Shown: in pieces, positions 9,191-17,758 of the stretch
How positions within the stretch are numbered: the first letter of the stretch is position 1
Layout of the letters: each line of letters begins with the position of its first letter
Origin: Undibacterium pigrum
Lineage (GTDB): Bacteria > Pseudomonadota > Gammaproteobacteria > Burkholderiales > Burkholderiaceae_D
NCBI RefSeq assembly: GCF_003201815.1
Contig: NZ_QJKB01000014.1
Coordinates: forward strand, 1-64,000
Direction of reading: 5' to 3'
Length of the DNA: 64,000 bases
Position numbers and translations under genes: made by a program
The notes under the pieces: model-generated
The model's database searches: none
Told to the model about the DNA's origin: nothing
The model's input: only the letters and a program-made list of their open reading frames with translations

Positions 9191-9634
9191 ATGAGACAGC
9201 TTAGCCGCGCATTGATGATGACCCTGCTGCTTGGTAGCCTGGCGCCCGCCAGTGTCATGGCGCAACAGCAAACCAAAGCACAGACGGTGCAAAAATCCAG
9301 GGTGGTTTTCCAGGTCAGCGATGGCGACAGCAAGAAATGGGACCTGGCCCTGAACAATGTCAGAAACGTCATCAAGGACATGGGCAAGGACAATATCGAG
9401 GTCGAAATCGTCGCCTATGGACCGGGCATAGACATGTTCAAGTTCGAATCGCCTGCAGCCAGCCGCATTGATGAAGTCATCAAGCTGGGTGCCCATGTCG
9501 TGATCTGTGAAAACACCATGCGTGCACAAAAAATCACCAAGGCAGACATGCTCGATAATCTTGAGTATGTAGAGGCAGGCGTATCGCAACTCATCAAGCG
9601 GCAGCAACAGGGGTATGCCTATATTCGCCCATGA
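9191..9634 (+). CDS. DsrE family protein, periplasmic
   Basis: 147 residues. The N-terminal signal peptide (about residues 1-24, ending ASVMAQ) is followed by a compact alpha/beta domain: VVFQVSDGDSKKWDLALNNV, then VEIVAYGPGIDMF, then GAHVVICENTM. This is the pattern of DsrE/DsrF-like proteins, including the usual conserved Cys (C in VICENT). The family is linked to sulfur relay or small-thiol handling, but exported single-domain forms have no defined role. The start at 9191 has AGGAG 5-6 nt upstream; an earlier in-frame ATG at 9167 would add residues before the signal peptide. The sox genes are 13 kb away, so no operon link. Confidence 0.85.
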   Translation: MRQLSRALMMTLLLGSLAPASVMAQQQTKAQTVQKSRVVFQVSDGDSKKWDLALNNVRNVIKDMGKDNIEVEIVAYGPGIDMFKFESPAASRIDEVIKLGAHVVICENTMRAQKITKADMLDNLEYVEAGVSQLIKRQQQGYAYIRP

Positions 9635-9836
9635 TCAGGCCGTGATCATATCTGACCGGATCATGATTACATCTTGATTCAATTGTTGCAGATGACTGAG
9701 GCATCATGCTGATGCGTTTGCTTGCTCCAGGCTTCACTACACAACAATCTTGATCCCTGGTGCAAGCAGGAATCTGTCAGGCAAGTGCTCCAATGCCGTT
9801 CGTAAGGATGGTTCCTTTTAGCTGAAAGTCTCTGCC

Positions 9837-10325
9837 ATGCCCTCGTCCCTGATACGGAAAATTGCCTCCTTCCTCTTGTTGCTGTGTTTTTTCCTGCCAC
9901 TATCCACATGCTCTTTCAAGTCTGATAAAGCATCCAGCAACAAGGAAGTTGCTGCCAGCAAGGCGGCAGAAAATACACCGCTAACAAGCAAGGATGAATC
10001 CCTGTATGCCTATGACATCGTGCAGAGTGCTTTCGACGACCTGCGCAAAGAAGAAATGACAGGAAGCATCATGATGCTGCTGGCAGTTTTTACGGTTTTC
10101 TTTTTACCTGTAGGTTTGCTGGCCTTGAAAGAAAAACCTCAAGCCATCGTGACGATACTTGCTTCAGCCGGCGCAGGTTTTTCCTTATTCTTTTGGGTCA
10201 TCCTGGGTCGCACACCGCAAATAGGTGGTGTGCTGGCGATTATTTGCTGGAGTAGTTTGTTTGGACTCAGTCTGGTGGTGCTGGGGCGCTGGTGCTTGCT
10301 ATGGTGGCGGCAGCGGCAGAAATAA
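9837..10325 (+). CDS. Hypothetical membrane lipoprotein-like protein
   Basis: 162 residues. The N-terminus is a lipoprotein-type signal (hydrophobic run ending LPLSTCS, Cys about residue 26). A charged stretch of roughly 50 residues rich in Lys, Ser and Glu follows, then three hydrophobic spans at about residues 80-98, 105-122 and 130-152, and a basic C-terminus (WWRQRQK). No family recognised. It stands alone between a DsrE-like gene and another small secreted protein. Confidence 0.7.
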   Translation: MPSSLIRKIASFLLLLCFFLPLSTCSFKSDKASSNKEVAASKAAENTPLTSKDESLYAYDIVQSAFDDLRKEEMTGSIMMLLAVFTVFFLPVGLLALKEKPQAIVTILASAGAGFSLFFWVILGRTPQIGGVLAIICWSSLFGLSLVVLGRWCLLWWRQRQK

Positions 10326-10527
10326 TGAGGTAACAGCGATGTTGCCAGCTAATTGGGAAAGAAATAGCTTTTATCAAAAGTGTAAGCACTGGTGACAAAC
10401 TGCGCTTATGCCTGCTGTTGAGAAAATTATTTTCATGGAATTTGTTACAAACAATTCAGCACGTGCTCTCCTTGAAATTTAGAATGCAAAGCTCTTCAAC
10501 AGTCTTTCTCAATATCAGGACACACCT

Positions 10528-10938
10528 ATGAAAATTTCCAGACTCGCCGCTATTTTATTGCTCTTGCCTTTGACTGCGTTTGCAGGCAAGGCTGAACGTG
10601 ACTTCATGACGAATGAAGTAGATCCGGCTATCAAGGCTGCGACTGCCAGTCTGAAAACATCGTGTGGTTGTGACGTTAAATTTGACGTTAAGGTCGACAG
10701 TTTTCAAACAACGGACGACATGTTCAAGATCAAGTATTTCGCCTCTACCATCAAGGACAATACTGCTTCTTATTGCTCTGATGCCGCCACCAAAAAAGCC
10801 ATATGCAAGATGAAGTCCATCGAATTCAGCAAGGCTGCGTCAACTTACCTGAAGTTTGCTGCTGGCAAGGTAACAGCAACGACGGATGGCACTTCCCAAC
10901 CTTCATGGGAAATGTTGACCAGGGAAGTCGATAAATAA
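10528..10938 (+). CDS. Small secreted hypothetical protein
   Basis: 136 residues. A clear signal peptide (MKISRLAAILLLLPLTAFAG) precedes a mature domain of about 117 residues with four Cys (CGC pair near 49-51, then C near 92 and C near 101), which could form two disulfides in the periplasm. No known domain recognised. AGGA lies about 9 nt before the ATG, and a strong terminator follows 46 bp after the stop, so it is a single-gene unit. Confidence 0.75.
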   Translation: MKISRLAAILLLLPLTAFAGKAERDFMTNEVDPAIKAATASLKTSCGCDVKFDVKVDSFQTTDDMFKIKYFASTIKDNTASYCSDAATKKAICKMKSIEFSKAASTYLKFAAGKVTATTDGTSQPSWEMLTREVDK

Positions 10939-10984
10939 GCGTAATACCTCGCGCTTGCGGGCGCTAAACAAAAATAGTGTAGAG

Positions 10985-11018
10985 CAGGGATAGTCCAAAA
11001 GACTATCCCTGTTTTTTT
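10985..11018 (+). terminator. Rho-independent terminator
   Basis: An 11-bp perfect stem CAGGGATAGTC/GACTATCCCTG with loop CAAAA (10985-11011) is followed by a run of seven T residues. It ends the small secreted-protein gene. Confidence 0.93.
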
Positions 11019-11068
11019 TATTTTTTAAATTCCTGCAAATTTTCTGATTATGTACTATCATTAGTTAC

Positions 11069-11548
11069 ATGAGACGAGATAGCAAACTTTCCTCCATCCT
11101 CCATGTGCTTTTGCATATGGCGCATGGGCAGCGGGCCATGACTTCTGAAGAGCTGGCGCAATACCTTACGACTAATCCTGTACTGGTCAGGCGCGTGCTG
11201 GCTGGCTTGCGCAGCCGTGGCTATGTCAGTTCAGACAAAGGCCATGGTGGTGGCTGGGTGATCTCTTGCGATTTGCAAACTGTGACTTTGCGCGACATCT
11301 ATGATGCACTCGGCGCACCCACTGTCTTTGCCATGGGCAACCGCAATGACAACCCGGAATGCCTGGTCGAGCAAGTCGTCAATGAAGCCCTCGCTACTGC
11401 CTTTGATGAGGCCGAAGCCTTGCTTATCGCCCGTCTGGGTGATGTGACGCTGGGTGATCTGGCAAAAGAATTCAGCCACAAATTTAATGCACACAGCAAG
11501 AAGAAGGAGAGTAAGCATGAGCACAATTACCAGGGGCATGATGCTTGA
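11069..11548 (+). CDS. Rrf2 family transcriptional regulator
   Basis: 159 residues. The winged helix-turn-helix runs from residue 8 to about 78: LHVLLHMAHG, then MTSEELAQYLTTNPVLVRRV, then GYVSSDKGHGGGWVIS, the classic Rrf2 wing with GxGGG. The C-terminal half lacks the three-Cys iron-sulfur motif of IscR/NsrR (a single Cys in PECLVEQ), so an Fe-S cluster is unlikely. The last 32 bp overlap the flavin oxidoreductase gene, so the two are co-transcribed; Rrf2 plus thioredoxin-reductase-like pairs are common, and the regulator probably controls its own operon. No SD-like sequence is obvious before the ATG. Confidence 0.92.
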   Translation: MRRDSKLSSILHVLLHMAHGQRAMTSEELAQYLTTNPVLVRRVLAGLRSRGYVSSDKGHGGGWVISCDLQTVTLRDIYDALGAPTVFAMGNRNDNPECLVEQVVNEALATAFDEAEALLIARLGDVTLGDLAKEFSHKFNAHSKKKESKHEHNYQGHDA

Positions 11549-12434
11549 TGCCATCATCATCGGCGGCAGTTATGCAGGGCTCTCCGCTGCTATGCAACTG
11601 GCACGTGCCAGAAGGCAGGTGCTGGTCATAGATGGCGGCCAGCGCCGTAACCGTTTTGTCGAATATTCACATGGTTTTCTTGGGCAGGATGGGAAAAAAG
11701 CCAGTGCCATCGCCAGCGAAGGCAAGGCACAGTTGATGGCCTACAAAACCGTCAGTTGGGTGGAAGGGCAGGCCATATCAGCCTTGCCGCAGGGTGAAGG
11801 TTTTGCTGTTGCTGTTGAGGGACAGGCTAGCTACCATGCACGCAGGCTGATACTGGCAACCGGCGTAAGTGATCAATTGCCTGCGATAGAAGGCCTGGCA
11901 GAGCGCTGGGGTCGCAGCATTTTCCACTGCCCGTATTGCCATGGCTATGAAATCGACAATGGCCGCATAGGCGTACTGGCTTCCGGGCCGCTATCCCATC
12001 ACCACGCCATGATGCTGCCAGACTGGGGCCAGGTCACTTTGTTTACCAATAATTGCTATGAGCCAGATGCAGAGCAATTGGCAGCTTTGCACCAGCGCGG
12101 CGTCCGTATAGAAGCCGCTTCTGTACGCAGGATCAGCGGTGTCGCCACGGTAGGATTGCAAGACGGCAGGCAGCTGGAAATGGATGGTTTGTTCACCCTG
12201 AGTACGGTGCGCATCAATAGCCCCTTTGCTGAACAACTGGGTTGCGAAATGACAGAAGGCCCCATGGGAACCGTCATCCGCACCAACGAGATCAAGGCCA
12301 CCAGCGTGCCCGGTGTATTTGCGTGCGGCGACGCTGCACGCATGGCAGGTAATGTAGCCATGGCAGTCGCTGATGGTGCGATGGCCGGGGTGGCGGCACA
12401 CCAGTCCATGATCTTTGAGGCAAAGGCTGCGTAA
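11517..12434 (+). CDS. NAD(P)/FAD-dependent oxidoreductase, thioredoxin reductase-like
   Basis: 305 residues, cytoplasmic. The FAD-binding start is DAIIIGGSYAGLSAA (about residues 11-25), followed by the redox-active pair CPYCHGYE near residue 140 and the C-terminal FAD motif GVFACGDAA near 264-272. The length and the CxxC between the two nucleotide domains match the thioredoxin-reductase fold, but low-molecular-weight members like this often act on other disulfides. Start at 11517 because AAGGAGA (11504-11510) is ideally spaced; an upstream in-frame ATG at 11454 has no such site. It overlaps the Rrf2 gene by 32 bp and is likely regulated by it. Confidence 0.92.
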   Translation: MSTITRGMMLDAIIIGGSYAGLSAAMQLARARRQVLVIDGGQRRNRFVEYSHGFLGQDGKKASAIASEGKAQLMAYKTVSWVEGQAISALPQGEGFAVAVEGQASYHARRLILATGVSDQLPAIEGLAERWGRSIFHCPYCHGYEIDNGRIGVLASGPLSHHHAMMLPDWGQVTLFTNNCYEPDAEQLAALHQRGVRIEAASVRRISGVATVGLQDGRQLEMDGLFTLSTVRINSPFAEQLGCEMTEGPMGTVIRTNEIKATSVPGVFACGDAARMAGNVAMAVADGAMAGVAAHQSMIFEAKAA

Positions 12435-12547
12435 TCACGTTGGGGGGATGGATATTCCAGTCATGTTCATGACATAAATCTGGAATAAATTTCTGTCTGT
12501 TGTAAAAAGACGAGAAATTCCTTCCACCTGACTTGAGCATAGATTCC

Positions 12548-12985
12548 ATGAACCCGTCTGAAAACCGTCGCCACCAGCGCGTGCAATTCTTCCTGGTCCC
12601 TCTCGGCACTCACGAGATACGCCCAGTCTGGGTATTCAATTCCCCCGAACACGCAGACGCCTTGCCAGCCCTGCTGGTCAACCTCAGCACAGGCGGCATG
12701 CAAGTGCTGACTGAGCTGGAAGCAGAAATGCCAGCAGGCCAGTATCAGCTCAGCTTCCTGCCAGACGAAGCCCAGCATGATGTGACCCTGGGAGATTGTC
12801 GCATCCAGCTACTGTGGACAGAACGCGAAGCAGGCATGCACACCAGATCAGGCTTTGCCTTTGTTGAACAGATACCCGCAGACTTGCAGGATTTGCTGGT
12901 GCATGAAGATGCCGCAAAGCTGTTTTTGCGTTGTGTGATTATGCCGGTGAGTAAGGTTGCAGACAGGGACCTGGAAACTGCTTGA
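12548..12985 (+). CDS. PilZ domain protein
   Basis: 145 residues. The N-terminal RRHQR (residues 7-11) supplies the RxxxR motif and NLSTGG (45-50) supplies the (D/N)xSxxG motif of PilZ domains, which bind cyclic di-GMP. The rest is beta-rich (QLLWTEREAGMHTRSGFAFVE) as expected. A short helical C-terminus follows. No other domain is attached, so it is a single-domain receptor whose partner is unknown. The start could also be a TTG 15 bp upstream; the ATG places the RxxxR motif directly after it. Confidence 0.82.
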   Translation: MNPSENRRHQRVQFFLVPLGTHEIRPVWVFNSPEHADALPALLVNLSTGGMQVLTELEAEMPAGQYQLSFLPDEAQHDVTLGDCRIQLLWTEREAGMHTRSGFAFVEQIPADLQDLLVHEDAAKLFLRCVIMPVSKVADRDLETA

Positions 12986-13034
12986 GATACCAGCTACAGT
13001 CATGCATGACTTGAGTTTGTAATATGATTACTGG

Positions 13035-13405
13035 CCGCGTTGACGTTGCTTTTGACTTTCTGCAGTTCCCATGTGTAGACGCCGTTTGTGCATTACAGAA
13101 AATGGAAAAAGAAGGACCGCTGTCTGAGCCGCAGGCGAGTTTCGGGCCTTCCCATTTTTTGTAATGCACAAACGGGCACCCCCTTCAGGGGGCGGCTACG
13201 CCTGGGTCGCCTTCTTTTGCATTCTTTTCTTGGCGAGACAAGAAAAGATTGTAGCTGTCGGGCTACCCCCGACCTGCAATCGTAAATGACGTGTAAACGT
13301 ATTTCAAAAACAAATGCGCAAAGCACGACGAATCTGAAATTAATATAGCTAACAGCATGTGACGAACGCCACTGGAGCGCCAGCCCGGTGGAATGACGTT
13401 AATAC
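13035..13405 (+). repeat. Dispersed multi-hairpin element, copy 1
   Basis: A stretch of about 370 bp without a credible gene. Ordered hairpins: a 24-bp arm pair 13082-13105 / 13152-13175 (one mismatch) enclosing an inner stem GAAGGACCG / CGGGCCTTC (13111-13119 / 13143-13151); CCCCC-TTCA-GGGGG (13179-13192); TCTTTTCTTG / CAAGAAAAGA with loop GCGAGA (13223-13248); GTCGGG / CCCGAC (about 13257-13273); and a 3' segment with ACGAACGCCACTGG near 13360. The same ordered structure occurs in reverse orientation at about 27781-28150. The rest of the gap (12986-13034 and 13406-13498) shows only short AT-rich sequence with ATACGGATA-like repeats. Confidence 0.75.
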
Positions 13406-13498
13406 AGATACGGATAATACGGATACGAATTGTCAGATGATAGGTGATAATTAGAAACTAAAAATCCTAGTTCTGCTGATATCAGAAAATCTGAAAAC

Positions 13499-13867
13499 TC
13501 AATCACCCCCACCCATCAAAACCTCCTCCCGCTTCTTCTTGGTCAATCCAGACAAAGCCTTCTGATAAGAATACTCCAGCAATTCCCGCAAATATTCCTC
13601 AGGAAATTGCTCGACGGAGACTATGGTCACCCAATGAAACCGCCCCATATACCGCGCCGGTTTAACACCCTGCGTATCAGTCAGCTCAAGAAAACGCCCA
13701 GGCATTACCCGTATGCTAAAGCGCCAGCGTTCAGGTTCGCTGGTCTTGAAGTAGGCAAAGGTTTTTTCGCCGACGCTGTACACCAGTATATTGCTGGGCG
13801 CATCGTGTAATCTTTCACGGGCACCAGCATAACTGGCACAGAGTTTTTTGAGAGCGGCTAATTTCAT
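13499..13867 (-). CDS. MmcQ/YjbR family protein
   Basis: 122 residues, the usual length of the family. The N-terminal half (LKKLCASYAGARERLHDAPSN) is followed by KTFAYF and WRFSIRV strands, then MGRFHWVTI and a C-terminal helix with YQKALSGLTKKKRE. The family has a CyaY-like fold and is often annotated as DNA-binding on weak grounds; its role is unknown. Convergent with the repeat element and divergent from nothing close. No operon partner. Confidence 0.88.
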   Translation of the reverse strand: MKLAALKKLCASYAGARERLHDAPSNILVYSVGEKTFAYFKTSEPERWRFSIRVMPGRFLELTDTQGVKPARYMGRFHWVTIVSVEQFPEEYLRELLEYSYQKALSGLTKKKREEVLMGGGD

Positions 13868-13948
13868 GTCGGGCTTAAGGGCAAAACGTAAAAGGAATAC
13901 ACCAGTGCCTCAGTGTATTGCAATTGCGATAATTTTGCTTGACGCAAG

Positions 13949-13969
13949 AAAAGGCAAGCCCGGCTTGCC
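13949..13969 (-). terminator. Probable terminator of the downstream minus-strand membrane protein gene
   Basis: GGCAAGC / GCTTGCC stem (13953-13969) with a 3-nt loop; on the minus strand it is followed by TTTTCTTG. It lies about 25 bp after the stop of the gene at 13994. Confidence 0.55.
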
Positions 13970-13993
13970 CTCCCGACTAATTTGCGCGCTCAC

Positions 13994-14413
13994 TCAACCA
14001 CGCAAGCCACGATATTCCAGCACAGAAAAGGCCAGCACTACCACCGCCTGCACACTGACAAAAACAAAGCCCAATACGGTGGGTTCAAACCAGACTTCCA
14101 TCGTCAATATACTGGCGATGACCCAGCCCAGATTGCCCAGTATGACGACCCATACCAGAAAGGCAGGCGGCTTTTTGTCACTGCCAGCACGGCTGGTAAA
14201 GCCTACCAGTGCTGCGACGGGAAACAGGCTGGCACCCGCCATGAATAAAAAATCCCTGGGCAAGCCCAGCAAGCCAGACAACAGGCCAGCAGCAGCGACC
14301 AGCAATAAGCCCATGGCAAGGCCGGTCAGGGCATCGAGTGCCAGGATGGTTCTCAGGGACAGGGCAGGGGCATGCAGTTTGACGGCAGCAGATGTATCAG
14401 ATGCAGTTGACAT
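13994..14413 (-). CDS. Small integral membrane protein, four spans
   Basis: 139 residues from the ATG at 14413, which has GGAG about 6 nt upstream; an earlier start at 14506 would add residues encoded by the promoter region and is rejected. Four hydrophobic segments (about residues 18-42, 48-70, 82-103 and 108-130) with short loops. It resembles small uncharacterised proteobacterial membrane proteins. It is divergent from an XRE regulator whose start lies about 140 bp away, an arrangement that suggests the regulator controls it. Confidence 0.8.
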   Translation of the reverse strand: MSTASDTSAAVKLHAPALSLRTILALDALTGLAMGLLLVAAAGLLSGLLGLPRDFLFMAGASLFPVAALVGFTSRAGSDKKPPAFLVWVVILGNLGWVIASILTMEVWFEPTVLGFVFVSVQAVVVLAFSVLEYRGLRG

Positions 14414-14554
14414 GATGTATCTCCAAAAACAGTTGAGGGGATTGCAGTTTCGCTCTACATTTGCAGCAAGTCGATTACCTGGCAGGTAATGGCCGTGATA
14501 CAGCAATGCAGTGATAATCCAGCTTCAACATCCAGACATTTTCGGGAGTCGCAA

Positions 14555-15382
14555 TTGAGTCATCTCATCTCTGTTACAGACAAGGCCGCAGCCGACACCT
14601 CAGTCGGTACATTGATACGTGAATGGCGCACCCAGCGCAAATTAAGCCAGATGGAACTGGCACTGGATATCGACATCTCGCCACGCCACCTGAGCTTTGT
14701 AGAAACCGGCCGCTCCAAACCCAGTGCCGAATTGCTGATGAACATCGCCAGCCAGCTTGATGTGCCTTTGCGCGCCCGCAATACCTGGTTGCTGGCAGCG
14801 GGTTATGCACCACGATATAGTGAGCAGGGGCTGGATACGGCACGCATGGCCCAGGCCAAAGCGGCAGTGCAGCGGCTGCTGGACACCCACGACCCCTATC
14901 CCGGTGTGGCACTGGACAGACACTGGAATGTGGTTTTACATAACCGCGCGGCTGAGAAACTCATGGGTTTGCTGCCACCAGAATTATTGACGCCAGAGAT
15001 CAATATCTTCAGGGCCAGCCTGCATCCACAAGGTTTTGCGGCCTACACCAAAAATTTCTCTGAATGGGGCAGCTATCTTTTACAGGTCTTGCAAAGGCTG
15101 ATGCTCAGCGGCCGCGATGAAGACATCGTCGCGCTGGTAGAAGAAGTGCATGCCTATCCCAATGTGATCGCACTCAAGCAGCAAACGCCGCTCACGCAAA
15201 CCACAGAACCATCCCTGCTAATACCGTGCGTGATGGAGTTGTACGGGCAAGAGCTGTCACTCTTCACCACCCTGACCACCTTTGGTAGCCCGCGTGACAT
15301 CACCCTGCACGAGCTATGCGTGGAATTATTTTATCCGGCGGATACGCAAACTGAAGTGTTTTTAAAGGCCATGGGAGGGTAA
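14555..15382 (+). CDS. XRE family regulator with MmyB-like ligand-binding domain
   Basis: 275 residues. HTH_31/XRE domain in the first 80 residues (LIREWRTQRKLSQMELALDI, then ISPRHLSFVETGRSKPSAELL), then the MmyB-type domain: PYPGVALDRHWNVVLHNRAA, the conserved helix and the ending FGSPRDITLHELCVELFYPAD. Members of this group usually control a neighbouring short-chain dehydrogenase or a small membrane protein; here the divergent membrane protein gene is the obvious target. Start: TTG at 14555 has GGGAG 6 nt upstream, while the ATG at 14489 in the same frame has a poor site, so TTG is preferred with moderate certainty. Confidence 0.9.
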   Translation: MSHLISVTDKAAADTSVGTLIREWRTQRKLSQMELALDIDISPRHLSFVETGRSKPSAELLMNIASQLDVPLRARNTWLLAAGYAPRYSEQGLDTARMAQAKAAVQRLLDTHDPYPGVALDRHWNVVLHNRAAEKLMGLLPPELLTPEINIFRASLHPQGFAAYTKNFSEWGSYLLQVLQRLMLSGRDEDIVALVEEVHAYPNVIALKQQTPLTQTTEPSLLIPCVMELYGQELSLFTTLTTFGSPRDITLHELCVELFYPADTQTEVFLKAMGG

Positions 15383-15469
15383 GGGTAGTGATTATGCACA
15401 ATGGCTAAATCTTGGTAAGATGCCTGTTCTCTTGACGTATCTTCTTCTCCCCGTTTAAGGACACGCATC

Positions 15470-16111
15470 ATGTACAAACTGCATAGCCTCTGCCAGTCCG
15501 GTAATTCCTTCAAGGTCGCTTTCTTGCTGCGCGCCTTGAACCAGCCTTTTGAGAATGCCTTTGTTGATATGTTCCAGGGCATGACACGTAACGATGATTG
15601 GCGTGAACAAGCCAATCAAATGGGAGAGGTGCCCATACTCGAAGATGGTGAACGCGTGCTGACGCAGTCAGGCGTCATCCTTAGCTACCTGGCCAACAAG
15701 CACGGGGCTTTTGGTGGCAAGAATGAAGATGAAAAACTGGAAGTCTTGCGCTGGCTCTTGTTTGACAACCACAAGTTCACCAGTTATTTCGCCAGCTACC
15801 GCTTCAATAAATCCTTTGGCCCTGCGGCACCTGATCCGGCTGTGCAAGCCTGGCTGCTGGGCCGTATCGACAATGCCTTTAATATCGTCAACAAGCATCT
15901 GGCAGACCGTGAATACATGGTGGGTGATGCACCGACAATTGCCGATTTTTCCCTGAGTGCCTATCTGTTTTATCCTGAAGAAGAAAGTGGCTATAAGATA
16001 GAGAGCCGCTACCCTCACATCGCTAACTGGCTGGAGCGCCTGCGCGCCTTGCCGGGTTGGGCGCATCCTTATGAAGTTTTGCCGGGTGAGAGGATTATGC
16101 CGAAGTGGTAA
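15470..16111 (+). CDS. Glutathione S-transferase family protein
   Basis: 213 residues. The N-terminal thioredoxin-like domain (YKLHSLCQSGNSFKVAFLL; Ser/Cys near residues 8-10) carries the cis-Pro motif GEVPILEDG and the glutathione-binding TQSGVILSYLA. The C-terminal helical domain includes APTIADFSLSAYL, the N-capping box of GST folds. Cytosolic; likely glutathione conjugation or peroxidase-type detoxification, substrate unknown. AGGA precedes the ATG by about 9 nt. Monocistronic. Confidence 0.93.
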   Translation: MYKLHSLCQSGNSFKVAFLLRALNQPFENAFVDMFQGMTRNDDWREQANQMGEVPILEDGERVLTQSGVILSYLANKHGAFGGKNEDEKLEVLRWLLFDNHKFTSYFASYRFNKSFGPAAPDPAVQAWLLGRIDNAFNIVNKHLADREYMVGDAPTIADFSLSAYLFYPEEESGYKIESRYPHIANWLERLRALPGWAHPYEVLPGERIMPKW

Positions 16112-16141
16112 GCGATTGATCAGGACTATTTCGGAAACAGC

Positions 16142-16453
16142 ATGACAGTCAAAGTAAAGCACAGCATTAATATCGCAGAATTGCGCAGCATCATTAATTC
16201 CATACTGTCGCATGTGGAAGATGATTTGCAATTGAAAGAAGTGGAATTGACTGAAGACTACTACTGGGCCATGCCAGATGACTCCCTGTATAAAATACTG
16301 GAGGATGCTCAAGCACCCAACATAGGTAGTCTGTATGACGACCTGGAATTCATCAAGCCCTTGCTGCACGATAAGACGCAAACATTTCCATTGATGTTGA
16401 TTCATGTCGCACCTTTGTTGGAATATCTGGCACTGAATATTAAAAAAGTATAG
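16142..16453 (+). CDS. Hypothetical protein
   Basis: 103 residues, acidic, no signal peptide and no membrane span. Predicted mostly helical with an EVELTEDYYW segment and a C-terminal LIHVAPLLEYLALNI helix. No family recognised. It begins 30 bp after the GST stop and is followed 12 bp later by a small secreted protein, so the two hypotheticals may be co-transcribed. Small acidic cytosolic next to a secreted protein is compatible with a toxin-immunity layout, but nothing in the neighbour supports a toxin. Confidence 0.65.
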   Translation: MTVKVKHSINIAELRSIINSILSHVEDDLQLKEVELTEDYYWAMPDDSLYKILEDAQAPNIGSLYDDLEFIKPLLHDKTQTFPLMLIHVAPLLEYLALNIKKV

Positions 16454-16465
16454 GGTGGGTGATTG

Positions 16466-16990
16466 ATGCTAAACAAAATTTTTGCTTGTGCGTCTTTCTG
16501 TGCATGCAGTCTCTTTTTAACTTCTTTGCTATTGAATGACGCCTTTGCCGATGCTCCCCTGCAAGCCCCTAAAAGAACTACATTCGTTAGCGAAAACAAG
16601 CAATACCTGTTGAGATCTGATCCACAGCTTGGTACTCAAGCGATGGATAAAAATAAAAAGCTGTTATGGAAAGTCACTGGCTGGTTTCGTCTTGCTTTCA
16701 TCAGTAACGATGGGGAATATTGTGTAACCGTTTATGAGGGCTTGAATCTGATTCCCAGGGACTATCGGGAAGATATGATCATGTTGACCTTTTGGAAGCA
16801 TGGCAAGCTACTGCGCAAGTTGACTTTGAAAGACATTGTTCCAGACAAAAGCATCTTGCAAGAATCCGCGTCGCATTATTATTGGGGTAATACCACAGGT
16901 ATTAATGAACAGGGGAAATTTGGACTGGAAAGAGCAGATGGCATGCGCATGTATTTTGATGTTCGTACGGGTAAGCTTGTAGATGCTTGA
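16466..16990 (+). CDS. Secreted hypothetical protein
   Basis: 174 residues from the ATG. The signal peptide (about 1-28; hydrophobic CASFCACSLFLTSLLL, then AFADAP) is followed by a beta-rich domain: YLLRSDPQLG, LLWKVTGWFRLAFISNDGEYCVTVYEG, LITFWKHGKLLRKLTL-like strands. The pattern resembles a single beta-propeller or sandwich blade, but no family is recognised. GGGTGGG about 6-12 nt upstream could serve as ribosome-binding site. Codon use has more A/T than the neighbours. Confidence 0.65.
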   Translation: MLNKIFACASFCACSLFLTSLLLNDAFADAPLQAPKRTTFVSENKQYLLRSDPQLGTQAMDKNKKLLWKVTGWFRLAFISNDGEYCVTVYEGLNLIPRDYREDMIMLTFWKHGKLLRKLTLKDIVPDKSILQESASHYYWGNTTGINEQGKFGLERADGMRMYFDVRTGKLVDA

Positions 16991-17176
16991 ACATTCACCT
17001 TGATGTTTTTAAGGACTGGAAGGCTAAGGTTTTGATTGGCTGGAAGGTGTGTTTCATCACTCTTTATCGTTGATCCAATAAAGTATTTCCAGCACCAGTG
17101 CTAGTTAATAAACGCATTTGCACTAGCATGTATTTATAAGCAATGCAGCACATTTTATTTTGTGGAGAATAAAAAT

Positions 17177-17755
17177 ATGAATCCCAAAGTCGATGCCTAT
17201 GTCAGCAAAGCCAAAACATGGAAAGAAGAAATCGAGCTGTTGCGCAGCATCGTTCTTGAATGCCCGCTGACTGAAGAGCTGAAATGGGGTAATCCATGCT
17301 ATACCCATGAGGATAAGAATGTCGTCCTCATCCATGTATTTAAAGAATACGCCGCACTCTTGTTCTTCAAAGGCTCTTTGTTGAAAGACAGTAAGGGTGT
17401 CATGATCCAGCAGACAGAAAATACCCAGGCCACGCGGCAGTTGCGTTTCACCAGCGTGAGTGAAATCAGCAAGCTGAGAACCACCATCAAAGCCTATGTC
17501 AAGGAAGCGATTGCAGTCGAAAAAGCGGGTTTGAAAGTGGAGTTTAAAAAGACTACAGAATTCAACATGCCTGAAGAATTCCAGGCCAAACTGGACAGCA
17601 TGCCTAAACTGAAAAAAGCTTTTGATGCCCTGACACCTGGGCGGCAACGAGCTTATCTGCTGCATTTTTCCTCGGCTAAACAATCCAAAACCAGGGAGTC
17701 AAGGGTAGAAAAAGCGATTCCGCAGATACTCGATGGTAAAGGCCTGGATGATTAA
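17177..17755 (+). CDS. YdeI/DUF1801 family protein
   Basis: 192 residues from the ATG at 17177 (GGAG 9 nt upstream). The N-terminal DUF1801-type fold has ECPLTEELKWGNPCYTH, AALLFFKGSLLKD and TRQLRF, and the C-terminal YdeI-type helix pair carries LTPGRQRAYLLHFSSAKQ, then RVEKAIPQILDGKGLDD, the family's YdeI signature. Cytoplasmic. YdeI in Bacillus has been linked to envelope or antimicrobial-peptide stress; function in proteobacteria is undefined. Ends 4 bp from the convergent binding-protein gene. Confidence 0.88.
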   Translation: MNPKVDAYVSKAKTWKEEIELLRSIVLECPLTEELKWGNPCYTHEDKNVVLIHVFKEYAALLFFKGSLLKDSKGVMIQQTENTQATRQLRFTSVSEISKLRTTIKAYVKEAIAVEKAGLKVEFKKTTEFNMPEEFQAKLDSMPKLKKAFDALTPGRQRAYLLHFSSAKQSKTRESRVEKAIPQILDGKGLDD

Positions 17756-17758
17756 GCT

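Noticed and set aside
9080..9607. A 175-codon antisense frame over the DsrE-like gene
   Set aside because: The plus-strand gene has a signal peptide and a family match; the antisense frame has neither.
9632..9680. ATGATCA-N5-TGATCAT near the DsrE-like stop as a terminator
   Set aside because: Arms are only 7 bp, overlap the stop codon, and no T-run follows.
13093..13326. Small coding frames on both strands in the first multi-hairpin element
   Set aside because: They follow the hairpin arms, are not matched between the two copies at protein level and lack start signals.
15668..16405. A 245-codon antisense frame across the GST gene
   Set aside because: Shadow of the GST and the following small gene; no motif.
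16142..16990. Toxin-immunity pair
   Set aside because: Only the size order fits; the secreted protein shows no toxin motif or export partner.
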